NCBI GenBank assembly: GCA_029260395.1
Contig: JAJDDJ010000013.1
Span: 434,001-498,000 of the forward strand
Reading direction: 5' to 3'
DNA from: Phycisphaerales bacterium
GTDB taxonomy: Bacteria > Planctomycetota > Phycisphaerae > Phycisphaerales > UBA1924
Length of the DNA stretch: 64,000 bases
The notes under the pieces were generated by a model. That model was not told the origin of the DNA, did not search any database, and saw only the letters and a program-made list of their open reading frames with translations. Shown piece after piece: positions 1 through 7,996 of the stretch (positions are counted from its first letter, which is position 1; each line of letters starts with the position of its first letter). Both the position numbers and the translations under genes were made by a program.

Positions 1-2
1 TG

Positions 3-1412
3 GTGTACCGGCTTCCGCTGGGACTGGATGTGGTCTCGCCTTCGTCACGGTGCCCGTCCTGCGACACGCAGCTGACCTGGCGTGAGAACGTGCCGGTGCT
101 CGGCTGGTTGATGCTCAAGGGCCGATGTCGATTCTGCAAGAACCCGATCAGCCCCGAGTACCCGCTCGTTGAAGCATTCGTCGGGTTGCTGTTCGCGGGG
201 CTCTTTGCGATGTGGTTCGTGTTGCCCAACCACGACCCGGGCGTGTGGGCCGGGCTTGACCTGGCGAACCTCGCGCCCGAGTGGACCCGCAACCGCTTCG
301 GCCTCGTGTGGCCGACGTACGTCATGACGGTGCTGCTGCTGAGTTCACTTACAGCAATGACGCTCATCGATGCGCGTACGTTCCATATCCCGCTCGTGCT
401 GACATGGATTCCGATGGGCCTTGGGCTGGTAGGCCACACGTCGCACGCGGTATGGATCGAGAGCACACGCAGCGCTCTGCGATACACCGCCGAGGGGCAC
501 TGGTGGATGATTCCAACGAGCGATCCGCGCGGCTGGGCGATGCTCGGCCTGGCGATCGGCGCGGGAGTTGGCCTGATCGTTGCAGCTTTCCTTCAGAATC
601 TGGGCGTGCTCAAGCAAAGCTACGCGGACTATGCCACATGGGAGGCATCGCTCGGCGAACACGAACAACCCGGACCCGCCCCAAGCGGCCCCGCCAGCCG
701 CGTATGGCGTGCGGTGCTGGTGACGGTCGCCGCGGGCGTACTTGCAGGCTGCATCGCCTGGCTGGTCGGCGGGACGGCTTGGCTGTGGGGGATTGGCGGC
801 TCCGTAGCGGCGCTTCCAGTCTTTGCTCGGCTCACCGCCCCCAAGGTGCCTACCAAACGGCCAGAATCGGTGGCCGACGTCTGGATGCGCTACCCGCACG
901 CCCGCCGAGAGGCGCTGCGGGAACTGCTCTGGTTTGTTCCTGCGATCGCCCTCGGTGCGATCGGAGCGCAGCTGGGCGCTCGGTTTGGGGCGCCGCCCAT
1001 CGACCCGTTCATGCCCGGCGCGAGCGCGGGCCACGCGATGCCGCTCTGGCTGCACGTCTTTGGCGCTTCGCTCACGGGCCTGCTGGTTGGCGGCGGGCTG
1101 ATCTGGGGTCTTCGTATTTTCGGCAGCCTCGCGTTCGGCAAGGAAGCGATGGGTGCGGGCGATGCGTGGCTGATGGCTGCGGTCGGGGCGTGCCTGGGCT
1201 GGATGGATGCCACGCTGGTGTTCTTTGTCGCCCCGTTCCTGGCTCTCTATATGACCGCGGTCATCTGGTCGTGGGACGGGGCCGCCAAGCGGGCGCTGCC
1301 TTACGGCCCGGCCCTGGCCGCAGCGACGCTGCTGGTTGTGGTCGCTGAGCGCGGCTTCGAGTGGGGCCTTGGCCGAATCTGGGGCAGTGACGGCCCGTTC
1401 ATGCTGCCCTGA
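3..1412 (+). CDS. Prepilin peptidase, A24 family (5' end outside window)
   Basis: Inner-membrane aspartic protease of the PilD/GspO type, which cleaves leader peptides of type IV pilins and pseudopilins. Paired cytoplasmic CxxC motifs (C17/C20 and C42/C45 of the visible part) form the usual zinc site. The two catalytic aspartate motifs are IDARTFHIP (D123) and GAGDAWL (D387). About 264 residues separate them, against roughly 64 in classical enzymes. An insertion holding about three extra hydrophobic segments (residues about 235-370) accounts for this. The frame is already open at the window edge and begins after the expected first helix, so the true start lies upstream and the GTG at base 3 is not the start. 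A client with a prepilin leader is encoded at 5104-6129, and a secretin at 52983-56723. Confidence 0.88.
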   Translation: MYRLPLGLDVVSPSSRCPSCDTQLTWRENVPVLGWLMLKGRCRFCKNPISPEYPLVEAFVGLLFAGLFAMWFVLPNHDPGVWAGLDLANLAPEWTRNRFGLVWPTYVMTVLLLSSLTAMTLIDARTFHIPLVLTWIPMGLGLVGHTSHAVWIESTRSALRYTAEGHWWMIPTSDPRGWAMLGLAIGAGVGLIVAAFLQNLGVLKQSYADYATWEASLGEHEQPGPAPSGPASRVWRAVLVTVAAGVLAGCIAWLVGGTAWLWGIGGSVAALPVFARLTAPKVPTKRPESVADVWMRYPHARREALRELLWFVPAIALGAIGAQLGARFGAPPIDPFMPGASAGHAMPLWLHVFGASLTGLLVGGGLIWGLRIFGSLAFGKEAMGAGDAWLMAAVGACLGWMDATLVFFVAPFLALYMTAVIWSWDGAAKRALPYGPALAAATLLVVVAERGFEWGLGRIWGSDGPFMLP

Positions 1413-1546
1413 TCCGCCCGACATGAACCTCGCGCTGGGCCCGCATGATGGGCTCGGCTGGTGTACCCTCTCGGCGGCCTCGCCACGAGCGGTACGCTGG
1501 GGCGATGGCGGGACGCACGAGTTGATATTTCGCGAAAGGATGAGCG

Positions 1547-2224
1547 ATGGATCGACGCCTGATGACGAAGCTGATGACCGTTGTGACGATGAGTGCTGTG
1601 GGCCTGATGGGCCTCACCGGATGCAAGTCCAGCAAGACGAGCGACTACGACCTGCTCGTCCAAGAAAACGAGCAGCTGCGTCAGCAGCTCGCGAGCATGG
1701 ACGGCAACTCGGCCGAGGCCGAGGCCATTCGCCAACAGTACGAGTCGGTGCGGCAGCGCCTCGAAGCCGAAAACCGCGACTTGGCATCGGCGCTCGACCA
1801 GATGCGCAACCAGCCCGCCGCCGGAGGCAGCCTGCCTTCGATCGACGGCGCGCAGGTCTCTGCTCGCGGCAGCGACGTGGTAGTTACGGTCGCGGGCGAT
1901 GTGCTCTTCGCATCGGGGTCTGCTGACCTCAAGAACGATTCCAAATCCACGCTCAACGGCGTCGCTAACGCGATCAAGTCAAACTACGGCTCCAACACCA
2001 TCCGCGTGGAGGGCTACACCGACACCGACCCGATCCGCAGAAGCAAATGGGGCACCAACGAGGCACTCAGTGCAGCACGTGCGTTAGCGGTCGAGACCTA
2101 CCTCGTTTCGCGCGGCATCGATGCCGATCAGGTCTACTCCGCTGCGTTCGGCCCCGCGCACCAGCGCGGCAGCAAGGCTCAGAGCCGTCGCGTTGAAATC
2201 GTTGTACTCGACGGCAACAACTGA
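1547..2224 (+). CDS. OmpA-family outer-membrane lipoprotein with coiled coil
   Basis: 225-residue lipoprotein likely to link the outer membrane to peptidoglycan. The signal peptide ends in a lipobox (GLTGC, acylated Cys26). A polar coiled coil follows (about residues 33-90: LLVQENEQLRQQL and a second heptad-like run). The C-terminal OmpA-like peptidoglycan-binding domain runs from about 100 to 222, with FASGSADLK, EGYTDTDPI and a final SRRVEIVV strand. The start is supported by an AAAGGA Shine-Dalgarno 6 bases upstream. The layout resembles Pal/YiaD-type proteins. No tol genes are nearby, so a Pal role is not claimed. Confidence 0.85.
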   Translation: MDRRLMTKLMTVVTMSAVGLMGLTGCKSSKTSDYDLLVQENEQLRQQLASMDGNSAEAEAIRQQYESVRQRLEAENRDLASALDQMRNQPAAGGSLPSIDGAQVSARGSDVVVTVAGDVLFASGSADLKNDSKSTLNGVANAIKSNYGSNTIRVEGYTDTDPIRRSKWGTNEALSAARALAVETYLVSRGIDADQVYSAAFGPAHQRGSKAQSRRVEIVVLDGNN

Positions 2225-2291
2225 CGCGATGCCACTCGCTACGGCGTACTTCATGCTCGCGCGTCCCATCGCCCGGCTCTGGCGGTGAGCG

Positions 2292-2981
2292 ATGGCTGAG
2301 AAGACACCACCATCATCGCCCGTGGCGTTCTTAGATTCCGACGCCTGCGATGCCGAGGAATCGCTGCGCGTGCGTCGGTGGAAGCAGTTCGCCGCCGCCG
2401 GCTGGGCGATGGCGTTCATCGCTACGGCGATCGCTCTTGTCGGGTGGATAAGACCGGCGCTGGTGGCTGGCTACGGCCCGAACTCCGTCTCCATGAAATC
2501 GCAATGGGAGGACTTTGAGTTCCGGTATCCCGATTCCGTGGCTGCGTTCTGGCAGCCTTGGGGCTCGGGAGCCGCTGAATCAGACGCTGTGCTCGGTGAG
2601 GTGTGGTGGAGCGAATCCGCCCAGAAGGGTCTCGCGCGGTTTACAGGCCTCGAGCCTCTCGACGGCTCGCACGCCGCTGATCCTCACGCGGGCGCGCACG
2701 AGGCCGAGCGGTTGGTCTATCAGTTCTGGATCAGTGCGTCGGCCGATGCCAACCCGGTGCGGATCTCAGCGGGGCTGTTTGAAGTGCCGCACGAGCCTTC
2801 CCCTTCGGCTGGTGACCACGCCGAGCGCGAGGTGCTGGTGTCCTTCGAGCCGGCGATGGCGGTTCGCGACGCGGTTGCCATGTGGGTGACTATCGAGCCT
2901 GCGGGCGGGGTGTGGGCCTCGGACCTCAGCCGGCCCGTCGCCAGAGCGATTCTGCCGACACCGGAAGACTCCTCGCACTAG
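2292..2981 (+). CDS. Single-pass membrane protein with RskA-like C-terminal motif
   Basis: 229-residue protein with a cytoplasmic N-terminus, one transmembrane helix (about residues 38-56, WAMAFIATAIALVGW) and an extracytoplasmic C-terminal domain. The end of that domain (VAMWVTIEPAGGV, about residues 196-208) resembles the signature that closes the C-terminal domain of anti-sigma-K factors (RskA family, typically vaVtlEPaGGsp). That is the only recognisable signal. The N-terminal half lacks the HxxxC zinc anti-sigma motif and no sigma factor gene adjoins it. A role as an anti-sigma-like sensor is an inference. It lies 67 bases after the OmpA lipoprotein gene on the same strand and may be co-transcribed. 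Confidence 0.6.
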   Translation: MAEKTPPSSPVAFLDSDACDAEESLRVRRWKQFAAAGWAMAFIATAIALVGWIRPALVAGYGPNSVSMKSQWEDFEFRYPDSVAAFWQPWGSGAAESDAVLGEVWWSESAQKGLARFTGLEPLDGSHAADPHAGAHEAERLVYQFWISASADANPVRISAGLFEVPHEPSPSAGDHAEREVLVSFEPAMAVRDAVAMWVTIEPAGGVWASDLSRPVARAILPTPEDSSH

Positions 2982-3024
2982 CTGATCGGTGCCCGCGATG
3001 GGTGCCTTCGGGCGATCGGCCTGC

Positions 3025-3030
3025 TATAGT
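3025..3030 (+). promoter_or_regulatory. Candidate -10 box for tRNA-Val
   Basis: TATAGT matches the sigma-70 -10 consensus at five of six positions and ends 13 bases before the tRNA. No convincing -35 box lies at the usual distance (gtgcct at 3002-3007 matches at only three positions). Confidence 0.3.
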
Positions 3031-3043
3031 GGAAGCCCCACCG

Positions 3044-3117
3044 GGGCGTATGGCGCAGTTGGCTAGCGCGCGTCGTTGACATCGACGAGGTCACAGGTTC
3101 GAGTCCTGTTACGCCCA
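3044..3117 (+). tRNA. tRNA-Val (anticodon GAC)
   Basis: Complete cloverleaf. The acceptor stem GGGCGTA/TACGCCC pairs fully. The D stem is GCGC/GCGC (3053-3056 with 3066-3069). The anticodon stem is CGTCG/CGACG with the seven-base loop TTGACAT, placing anticodon GAC at 3078-3080, which reads GUC (Val). The T stem is ACAGG/CCTGT with loop TTCGAGT. The discriminator base is A. The 3' CCA is not encoded, so it must be added after transcription. Confidence 0.96.
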
Positions 3118-3221
3118 CTTCATTTGAGCCCTAGCCGGACAAACCGGGTTAGCGGTTCGTGACTCTCGAAGAAGCTCCGATGGTTCGCCACGCCAACATG
3201 TGTGCCGCTGCCTTTGTGCGC

Positions 3222-3253
3222 AAAAAACCGCCGAGGCATTGAGCCCCGGCGGT
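3222..3253 (-). terminator. Rho-independent terminator after the PEP-CTERM-like gene
   Basis: Read on the minus strand, an 11-bp stem (ACCGCCGGGGC with GCCTCGGCGGT, one G-T wobble) closes a five-base loop and is followed directly by six T. It lies about 50 bases after the stop codon at 3301. Confidence 0.88.
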
Positions 3254-3300
3254 CGATGAAGTCGTCGAGCGATTGAATGCCCGAGTTGCGCTGCGGTGGA

Positions 3301-4008
3301 TTAGCGGCGGCGACGACCGGCGAACAGGCCGGCCATGCCGAGCGCTGCGGCCGAAGCGGGCGTCGGGATCGTGCCGACCATCATGTTGCCGAAGGGCGCG
3401 ACGTCGGTGATCCAGACGTTCTCGCCCTTGACCTGGAAGCCCCACTGCACGTGGCGGCCAGCACCGGCATCGGTTGCCAGCGAGATGCTGAACGCGCCGG
3501 GAGCCGCGGGAACGATCGTCTCGTTGAAGCTTGAGAAGTCGGGAGCGAAGTCACGGATGAAGATCGAGGCCATATGAGCCTGCGTGAACGAGTTCGAGAG
3601 AATCTCGCCCTCGAAGGTCACGGTCTGGCCGCCGAAGGCATCGTCGACCTGCTGGAACAGGTTGGCTTCCATGATCTTATTGCCAGGAGCACCGGGGCCG
3701 CCGTTGTCGGGGTTGCCTGGATCGCCACCGGGAGCCTCCCGGTACCAGTACTCGTTGGGATCGCCGATGGAGTTCGGGAAGAAGGTGAACTTGTCGTTCG
3801 AGTCATCGAACTCAACGCGGAGATCGGGCACCTCCCAGCCGCTGCCGAACTGGTACCCGCCGTCGCCGTCGGGCGCTGGCAGATTCGAAACGTTCATGAA
3901 CCCGATCCAGGGGCCAGTGGAATCGTCAACGCCAACGGTCACCTGACCGAAGGCGGCCGAGCTGAGCAGCATGCCCGCGCACGCTGAAACAATGGAAGTC
4001 TTACGCAT
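3301..4008 (-). CDS. Secreted protein of unknown function with PEP-CTERM-like tail
   Basis: 235-residue exported protein: signal peptide (MRKTSIVSACAG... cut near AFGQ), a body domain, and a C-terminal tail of small hydrophobic residues closed by RRRR (PTPASAAALGMAGLFAGRRRR region). This arrangement resembles PEP-CTERM or related sorting tails processed by exosortase-type enzymes. The body has no family I can name. It shares a clear motif series with the next gene (4214-4990): DDPNE/GDPNE-W, GQTVTF-GEI, RDFAPD-S-FN, AGRHVQ-GF, NVW. The two are therefore paralogues. The start at 4008 was chosen over a frame open to 4056 because GGAGAG lies at the right distance and the signal peptide begins there. 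No exosortase gene is in the window. Confidence 0.72.
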   Translation of the reverse strand: MRKTSIVSACAGMLLSSAAFGQVTVGVDDSTGPWIGFMNVSNLPAPDGDGGYQFGSGWEVPDLRVEFDDSNDKFTFFPNSIGDPNEYWYREAPGGDPGNPDNGGPGAPGNKIMEANLFQQVDDAFGGQTVTFEGEILSNSFTQAHMASIFIRDFAPDFSSFNETIVPAAPGAFSISLATDAGAGRHVQWGFQVKGENVWITDVAPFGNMMVGTIPTPASAAALGMAGLFAGRRRR

Positions 4009-4083
4009 ATCAATCTCTCCTAACAGAATTTGTCTCAATCTCCGCGCGCCGGCCACTAGGCCAGCGCCATCTCAATCACAATC

Positions 4084-4129
4084 AGTCTAGCGGTTCATCC
4101 CGCCCGCACAACGAAGATAGCTGTTGTGC
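4084..4129 (-). promoter_or_regulatory. Candidate promoter overlapped by an inverted repeat
   Basis: On the minus strand TTGTGC (4106-4111) and TAGACT (4084-4089) sit 16 bases apart, each matching sigma-70 consensus at four of six positions. The -35 box is embedded in a perfect 7-bp inverted repeat, GCACAAC (4106-4112) and GTTGTGC (4123-4129), with a 10-base spacer. This could be a repressor operator for the gene starting at 4008. No protein is assigned. Confidence 0.35.
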
Positions 4130-4162
4130 CTCAGAGGTTTGCAATCATCCGCCGGACCAGCG

Positions 4163-4186
4163 CCGGGCGCTCAATCGAGCGCCCGG
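4163..4186 (-). terminator. Strong hairpin after the dockerin-tailed gene
   Basis: A perfect 10-bp stem (CCGGGCGCTC with GAGCGCCCGG) closes a four-base loop, 28 bases after the stop at 4214. There is no T tract, so it may act as an mRNA 3' stabiliser or a non-canonical terminator. Confidence 0.5.
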
Positions 4187-4213
4187 GCACCGTCCGATAG
4201 GCAGAGTTGCTGA

Positions 4214-4990
4214 TTACGGGCAGGGACCGAGAAGGCCGAGCAGGGCGAGGAAGTCGCCGAAGCTGACTTGACCATCACCGCCGATGTTGCCGAAGTCGTC
4301 GGCGATATCACCGAGGCAAGGCTCCACGACCGGATCACCAACGGTGGTGATTGTGATGGCGCCCTTGGAGGGGACATCGGACGGCCAAACATTCGGGCCG
4401 ACCATGCGGAAGCCGTACTGCACGTGACGGCCGGCGCCTGGGTCAGCGACGAGTTGCACGCTGAAGGGGCCAACCGAGGCCGAGACCTCAACGTCGTTGA
4501 ACGCCGAGTAGTCCGGGGCGAAGTCACGGACGAACGCCACGACTTCCCATCCTGCATCGAGCGTATCGGCGGTGATCTCGCCCGTGAAGGTCACGGTCTG
4601 GCCGGCGTAGGTATCGGTGACTTCCTGGTAGAACGAGACTTCACAGTCCTTGTTGCCATCTTGGCCCGGGCCGCCGGGGTTCATCGGATCCGGCGCACCA
4701 CCGATGGTGTCTTGGAACCAGAACTCGTTGGGATCATCGATGCCCAGGGGGCCAAAGGTGACGGTGTTGGTGTTGTCGTCGAAGGTGGCAGTCAGGCGGT
4801 CGAGGCCCCATGCGCTACCGAACACAAAGATGTCAAGCGCGATCGGGATCTCGAAGAAGTTGGCGTAGCCCTGCCAGCCCATCGAGTCCATCGAGCCAGG
4901 GGAGTTATCGACCACCAGGTCGACCTGGGCGGTTGCGGTGGAAGCCATCAGGCTCCCGGCGAGTGCGGCCATTGCAGCGATTTTGCGCAT
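4214..4990 (-). CDS. Secreted paralogue ending in a dockerin-like module
   Basis: 258 residues: Sec signal peptide (cut near STATAQ), the same unnamed body domain as the protein at 3301-4008 (shared DDPNEFW, GQTVTFTGEI, RDFAPDYSAFN, AGRHVQYGF), and a different ending. Instead of a hydrophobic RRRR tail it carries CLGDIADDFGN...DGQVSFGDFLALLGLLGPCP (about residues 226-258). This is a single EF-hand-like, dockerin-like repeat, also found twice in the GH16 enzyme at 6411-7931. Dockerin-like repeats bind calcium and attach proteins to partners. No cohesin is visible here. A GGAG Shine-Dalgarno lies eight bases before the ATG. Confidence 0.72.
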   Translation of the reverse strand: MRKIAAMAALAGSLMASTATAQVDLVVDNSPGSMDSMGWQGYANFFEIPIALDIFVFGSAWGLDRLTATFDDNTNTVTFGPLGIDDPNEFWFQDTIGGAPDPMNPGGPGQDGNKDCEVSFYQEVTDTYAGQTVTFTGEITADTLDAGWEVVAFVRDFAPDYSAFNDVEVSASVGPFSVQLVADPGAGRHVQYGFRMVGPNVWPSDVPSKGAITITTVGDPVVEPCLGDIADDFGNIGGDGQVSFGDFLALLGLLGPCP

Positions 4991-5103
4991 CTTTCAATCT
5001 CCTCTAAGAGAACGAATCAGAAATCTCCACGGCCTGTGCGAACACCGCTCAGGTCCGTCGCTTTGATGAACTCAAAGCCTCAACCAATCACTAGCCCGTG
5101 ACC

Positions 5104-6129
5104 TCACGGATTCTTTTCGATCCTCGCATCGTTCGGCGACCAAAGCACTTCATACGTGCTCTTCTTGGTTCCCGAGTCGTACAACTCGCTCGGCCGGTAC
5201 GCCCGGGCGCTGCCGTCGACGAATCCAAACTGACCGACACCCTCAACTTTGTAGATGTCGTTGCTGTCGCCGTTGTGGCGGTAGTACGGGATATAGCTGC
5301 GTGGGCTGGAGTTGGCGCGGTATTCCGGGTTGGCCGTGTTACGAGTCCCGTTCCACTGGAACAGATCTCGGTAACTAAAGGCCTCGTCAGAGCCAAATCT
5401 CTGGCCCGGAAGACCCCATGCGCCGACGCTCTCAATCGTGACGGCCTTGAACTCGCCGTCGCCGTCATCGTCTTTCCAGTACTGGGCCCATGCGTCGGTG
5501 ATGAGCATCAGGCGTGAACCGAAGTCAGCCGATGCCTTGAATTGCCGGCCCTTCTGGCTATCCAGACTCGGGTAGTCACCCGGCCTGACAATAAGATCGA
5601 ACTTGCCCCCGTTACCGGGAGTGCCTTTGACCGTGAAGCGGGTGTACGCAGAAGCCCAGTAGTTCATCGCGTAAGAACGCGCAGCGGGCTGCGGATGGGC
5701 GGGGTTCACCATCACGCTTCCGCCAACCGTAGAACGCAGGGGCGGCGTGGGGTTGAATCCGAAGTCGCTGCCGTCGGTGCTGTCGATGTACCGCCCGAGC
5801 ACCACGTCATCAAACCATCGCTTGGGCGCGAGCCCGTCATCAGGATCCAACGCGTTCGGATTGTTTGGATCGACGGCGCAGTTGACCGGGAACCAGTCGT
5901 CAAAGTCGTTCGCGTACATGATGTTCGCGGTCGTGAGCTGACGGATGTTGGCGAGGCTCACCGCCTGACGCGCGGCGTTGCGCGCCTTGCCCAGTGCGGG
6001 CAGCAGAATGCCGATGAGCAGCGCGATGATCGCGATGACCACGAGCAATTCGATGAGCGTGAAAGCCCTTGTGCAACTCGTGCGTGAGTGGCTGTTCGTG
6101 TTGAGCGATCGGCTGCGCCGGCTATGCAT
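5104..6129 (-). CDS. Prepilin-like DUF1559-family protein
   Basis: 341-residue protein with a type IV prepilin leader: a basic N-terminus, then [17 protein letters not shown], with cleavage expected before the Phe and Glu at position +5. The mature part has the large extracytoplasmic domain and the late [11 protein letters not shown] motif (compare the H-x9-DG motif) of the DUF1559 proteins that are expanded in planctomycetes. It is a likely substrate of a prepilin peptidase such as the one at the window start. The start is supported by AAGGA eight bases upstream. It follows the GH16 gene on the same strand after a 281-base gap that carries a LacI-type operator candidate. Confidence 0.8.
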   Translation of the reverse strand: MHSRRSRSLNTNSHSRTSCTRAFTLIELLVVIAIIALLIGILLPALGKARNAARQAVSLANIRQLTTANIMYANDFDDWFPVNCAVDPNNPNALDPDDGLAPKRWFDDVVLGRYIDSTDGSDFGFNPTPPLRSTVGGSVMVNPAHPQPAARSYAMNYWASAYTRFTVKGTPGNGGKFDLIVRPGDYPSLDSQKGRQFKASADFGSRLMLITDAWAQYWKDDDGDGEFKAVTIESVGAWGLPGQRFGSDEAFSYRDLFQWNGTRNTANPEYRANSSPRSYIPYYRHNGDSNDIYKVEGVGQFGFVDGSARAYRPSELYDSGTKKSTYEVLWSPNDARIEKNP

Positions 6130-6223
6130 GCTGATGTCCTTTCGGCGACCCCCAAGCTCGCCATAGTGCAGGGTGACGGATCAGCGATCTGCGGTCAATG
6201 GAGATTCGCGTTGATTCTTTGGG

Positions 6224-6235
6224 TAAATCGGTTCA
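6224..6235. promoter_or_regulatory. LacI/GalR-type operator candidate
   Basis: TAAATCGGTTCA is an imperfect palindrome centred on CG and fits the LacI-family pattern TnAAnCGnTTnA. It lies 95 bases upstream of the prepilin-like gene (start 6129) inside a 281-base intergenic gap next to sugar-degradation genes. The rest of the gap (6130-6410) shows no clear -35/-10 pair. Confidence 0.3.
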
Positions 6236-6410
6236 GCAGAAATAATTGTCGAAAGACTCAGCTGCCGGCTATGGAGCCCTTCTTTGCTGATTGCGACGGG
6301 TCAGGGAAGATCAGATTCTGCGCCGGAACGCTGGTCAAAAGACCTGAGCAAATCGCGAAAGCCCTTGCAATACGAGGCTCGAAACTAGCCTATCTCACTC
6401 AATTCCGGGG

Positions 6411-7931
6411 TTACGGGCATGGCCCGATGAGCCCCAGAAGCGCGAGGAAATCGCCAAACGAAACCTGACCGTCCGGCACTGGCGATCCAAAGTCGTCGGC
6501 AATGTCACCCAAGCAGCCGGGCACCATTCCGGGGCAGGAGCCCAGGAGCCCAAGCATCGCGAGAAAGTCGCCGAACGCGATCTCGCCGTCGGAGCCCAGC
6601 GTGCCGAATGCGTCCGCGATGTCCCCCGGGCATTCGGGCACCGCTGTGAACGTCAGGTGATCGATGTTGAATGCCTGCGGCTCCCCGCCGAAGTAGACGA
6701 ACCGCATGACCTGCTCGCCGGGCTCAAGCGTGACGCTCTGGGTGACGGATGTCCAGTTCTGCCAGCCGCCCGTATTGGGCACGACAATGGGCATCGACTG
6801 CACCGTGCCACCCGAGTTTGTAAAGTCCAGGCGGAACGCCCCGCTGGTGTTGGGTGAAGCGACACGGGCGTTGACGGTGTAAGTGCGCGGGCCGGTTGCC
6901 TGACTATCGAGCGTGTACTCGATCCACTCGCCGGAGCGAAGCCAACCGACATTGAAGCCACCGCCAGCGGCAGCCTCGATGTCCACACCCTCGCCAGTTC
7001 GGTACGCTCCGCCATTGTTCGTGGCATCGGTGTCGGAATAGGCGACGCCCTGACCGCCGGTATCGAAGTCCTCGGTTTGGATCACTCCGGGTAATGCGTG
7101 CGGCTGGCCGCCGAACGGGGCCTGTGCGTCGCCCGAGTCGCCCAGGTCGTAGACACGTACGTAGTCGACACGCATTTGCTGGGGAAACTGGGAAGAGCCG
7201 TTGGGGTACCCCGGCCAGTTGCCACCCACAGCAACGTTCAGCAGCATGTGGAACGTCTGATCGAATGGCGCCCCAGCGGCACCCGAAGCGGGCGTGAACC
7301 ACTGGTTGTCATAAATGACGCCGAAGAGAACACCGTCTACAGACCACTCGAAGTGATCCGGGTACCAGTCCACGCGGTAGACGTGGTAGTCGTCGCCCCA
7401 TGATGTCGGGCTGAGCTTGCTGTTGCCCGCGCTGGCGTTCTGAGGCCAGGGGTTGCCGAAGTGCAGCGTGCCGTGGACACGCTCGCCGAGGTTGATCGAC
7501 TCCATGATGTCGATCTCGCCGCTCATGGGCCACCCGCCGTAGGGCGAGTTGGTGGGCAGCATCCAGAACGCGGGCCAGATCCCGGTGGTAACCGGGATCT
7601 TCATGCGGGCCTCGATGCGGCCATAACGGATGTCAACCTGGTTGAGGGTCCGCAGCCGGGCGGAGGTGTACTGCTTGCCGCCGAACGACTCTTGGCGCGC
7701 CTCGATGACAAGCTCGCCATTCTCGACACGGACGTTCTCAGGCCGGCCGGTGTAGTACTGGGACTCGTTGTTGCCCCAACCGGGATTGCCGTAGTTGGAG
7801 CCATCTCCGATCATCGGTTGCCAGACCGACAGGTTGAGCGTGTCGAATTCGTCCGACCAGACCAGAGTTTGCGCCGAAGCAGAAAGCACCGAAGACACGA
7901 CGACAGCTACAGCCCATAGGTGGGTTTTCAT
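6411..7931 (-). CDS. Secreted GH16 endo-beta-1,3-glucanase (laminarinase type) with CBM6 and two dockerin-like repeats
   Basis: 506-residue extracellular enzyme expected to cleave laminarin-like beta-1,3-glucan. Order: signal peptide (1-20); GH16 domain (about 22-260) with the catalytic ExDxxE site in GEIDIMES (E139 nucleophile, D141, E144 acid/base) and GNNESQYYT typical of laminarinases; a CBM6-type carbohydrate-binding domain (about 283-430, starting IQTEDFD and ending NIDHLTF); then two tandem dockerin-like modules (PECPGDIADAFG... and GCLGDIADDFG..., each ending LLG-CP). It lies 65 bases downstream of the clan GH-A glycosidase gene on the same strand, which suggests one transcript. GH16 also covers agarases and carrageenases. 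The motif context favours beta-1,3-glucan. Confidence 0.87.
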   Translation of the reverse strand: MKTHLWAVAVVVSSVLSASAQTLVWSDEFDTLNLSVWQPMIGDGSNYGNPGWGNNESQYYTGRPENVRVENGELVIEARQESFGGKQYTSARLRTLNQVDIRYGRIEARMKIPVTTGIWPAFWMLPTNSPYGGWPMSGEIDIMESINLGERVHGTLHFGNPWPQNASAGNSKLSPTSWGDDYHVYRVDWYPDHFEWSVDGVLFGVIYDNQWFTPASGAAGAPFDQTFHMLLNVAVGGNWPGYPNGSSQFPQQMRVDYVRVYDLGDSGDAQAPFGGQPHALPGVIQTEDFDTGGQGVAYSDTDATNNGGAYRTGEGVDIEAAAGGGFNVGWLRSGEWIEYTLDSQATGPRTYTVNARVASPNTSGAFRLDFTNSGGTVQSMPIVVPNTGGWQNWTSVTQSVTLEPGEQVMRFVYFGGEPQAFNIDHLTFTAVPECPGDIADAFGTLGSDGEIAFGDFLAMLGLLGSCPGMVPGCLGDIADDFGSPVPDGQVSFGDFLALLGLIGPCP

Positions 7932-7996
7932 AGAGGACCTTTCGCGAGAGCACCGCGAGCGGATGCAACCAAAGCTTGGATCGTGGAGAATCGCAC

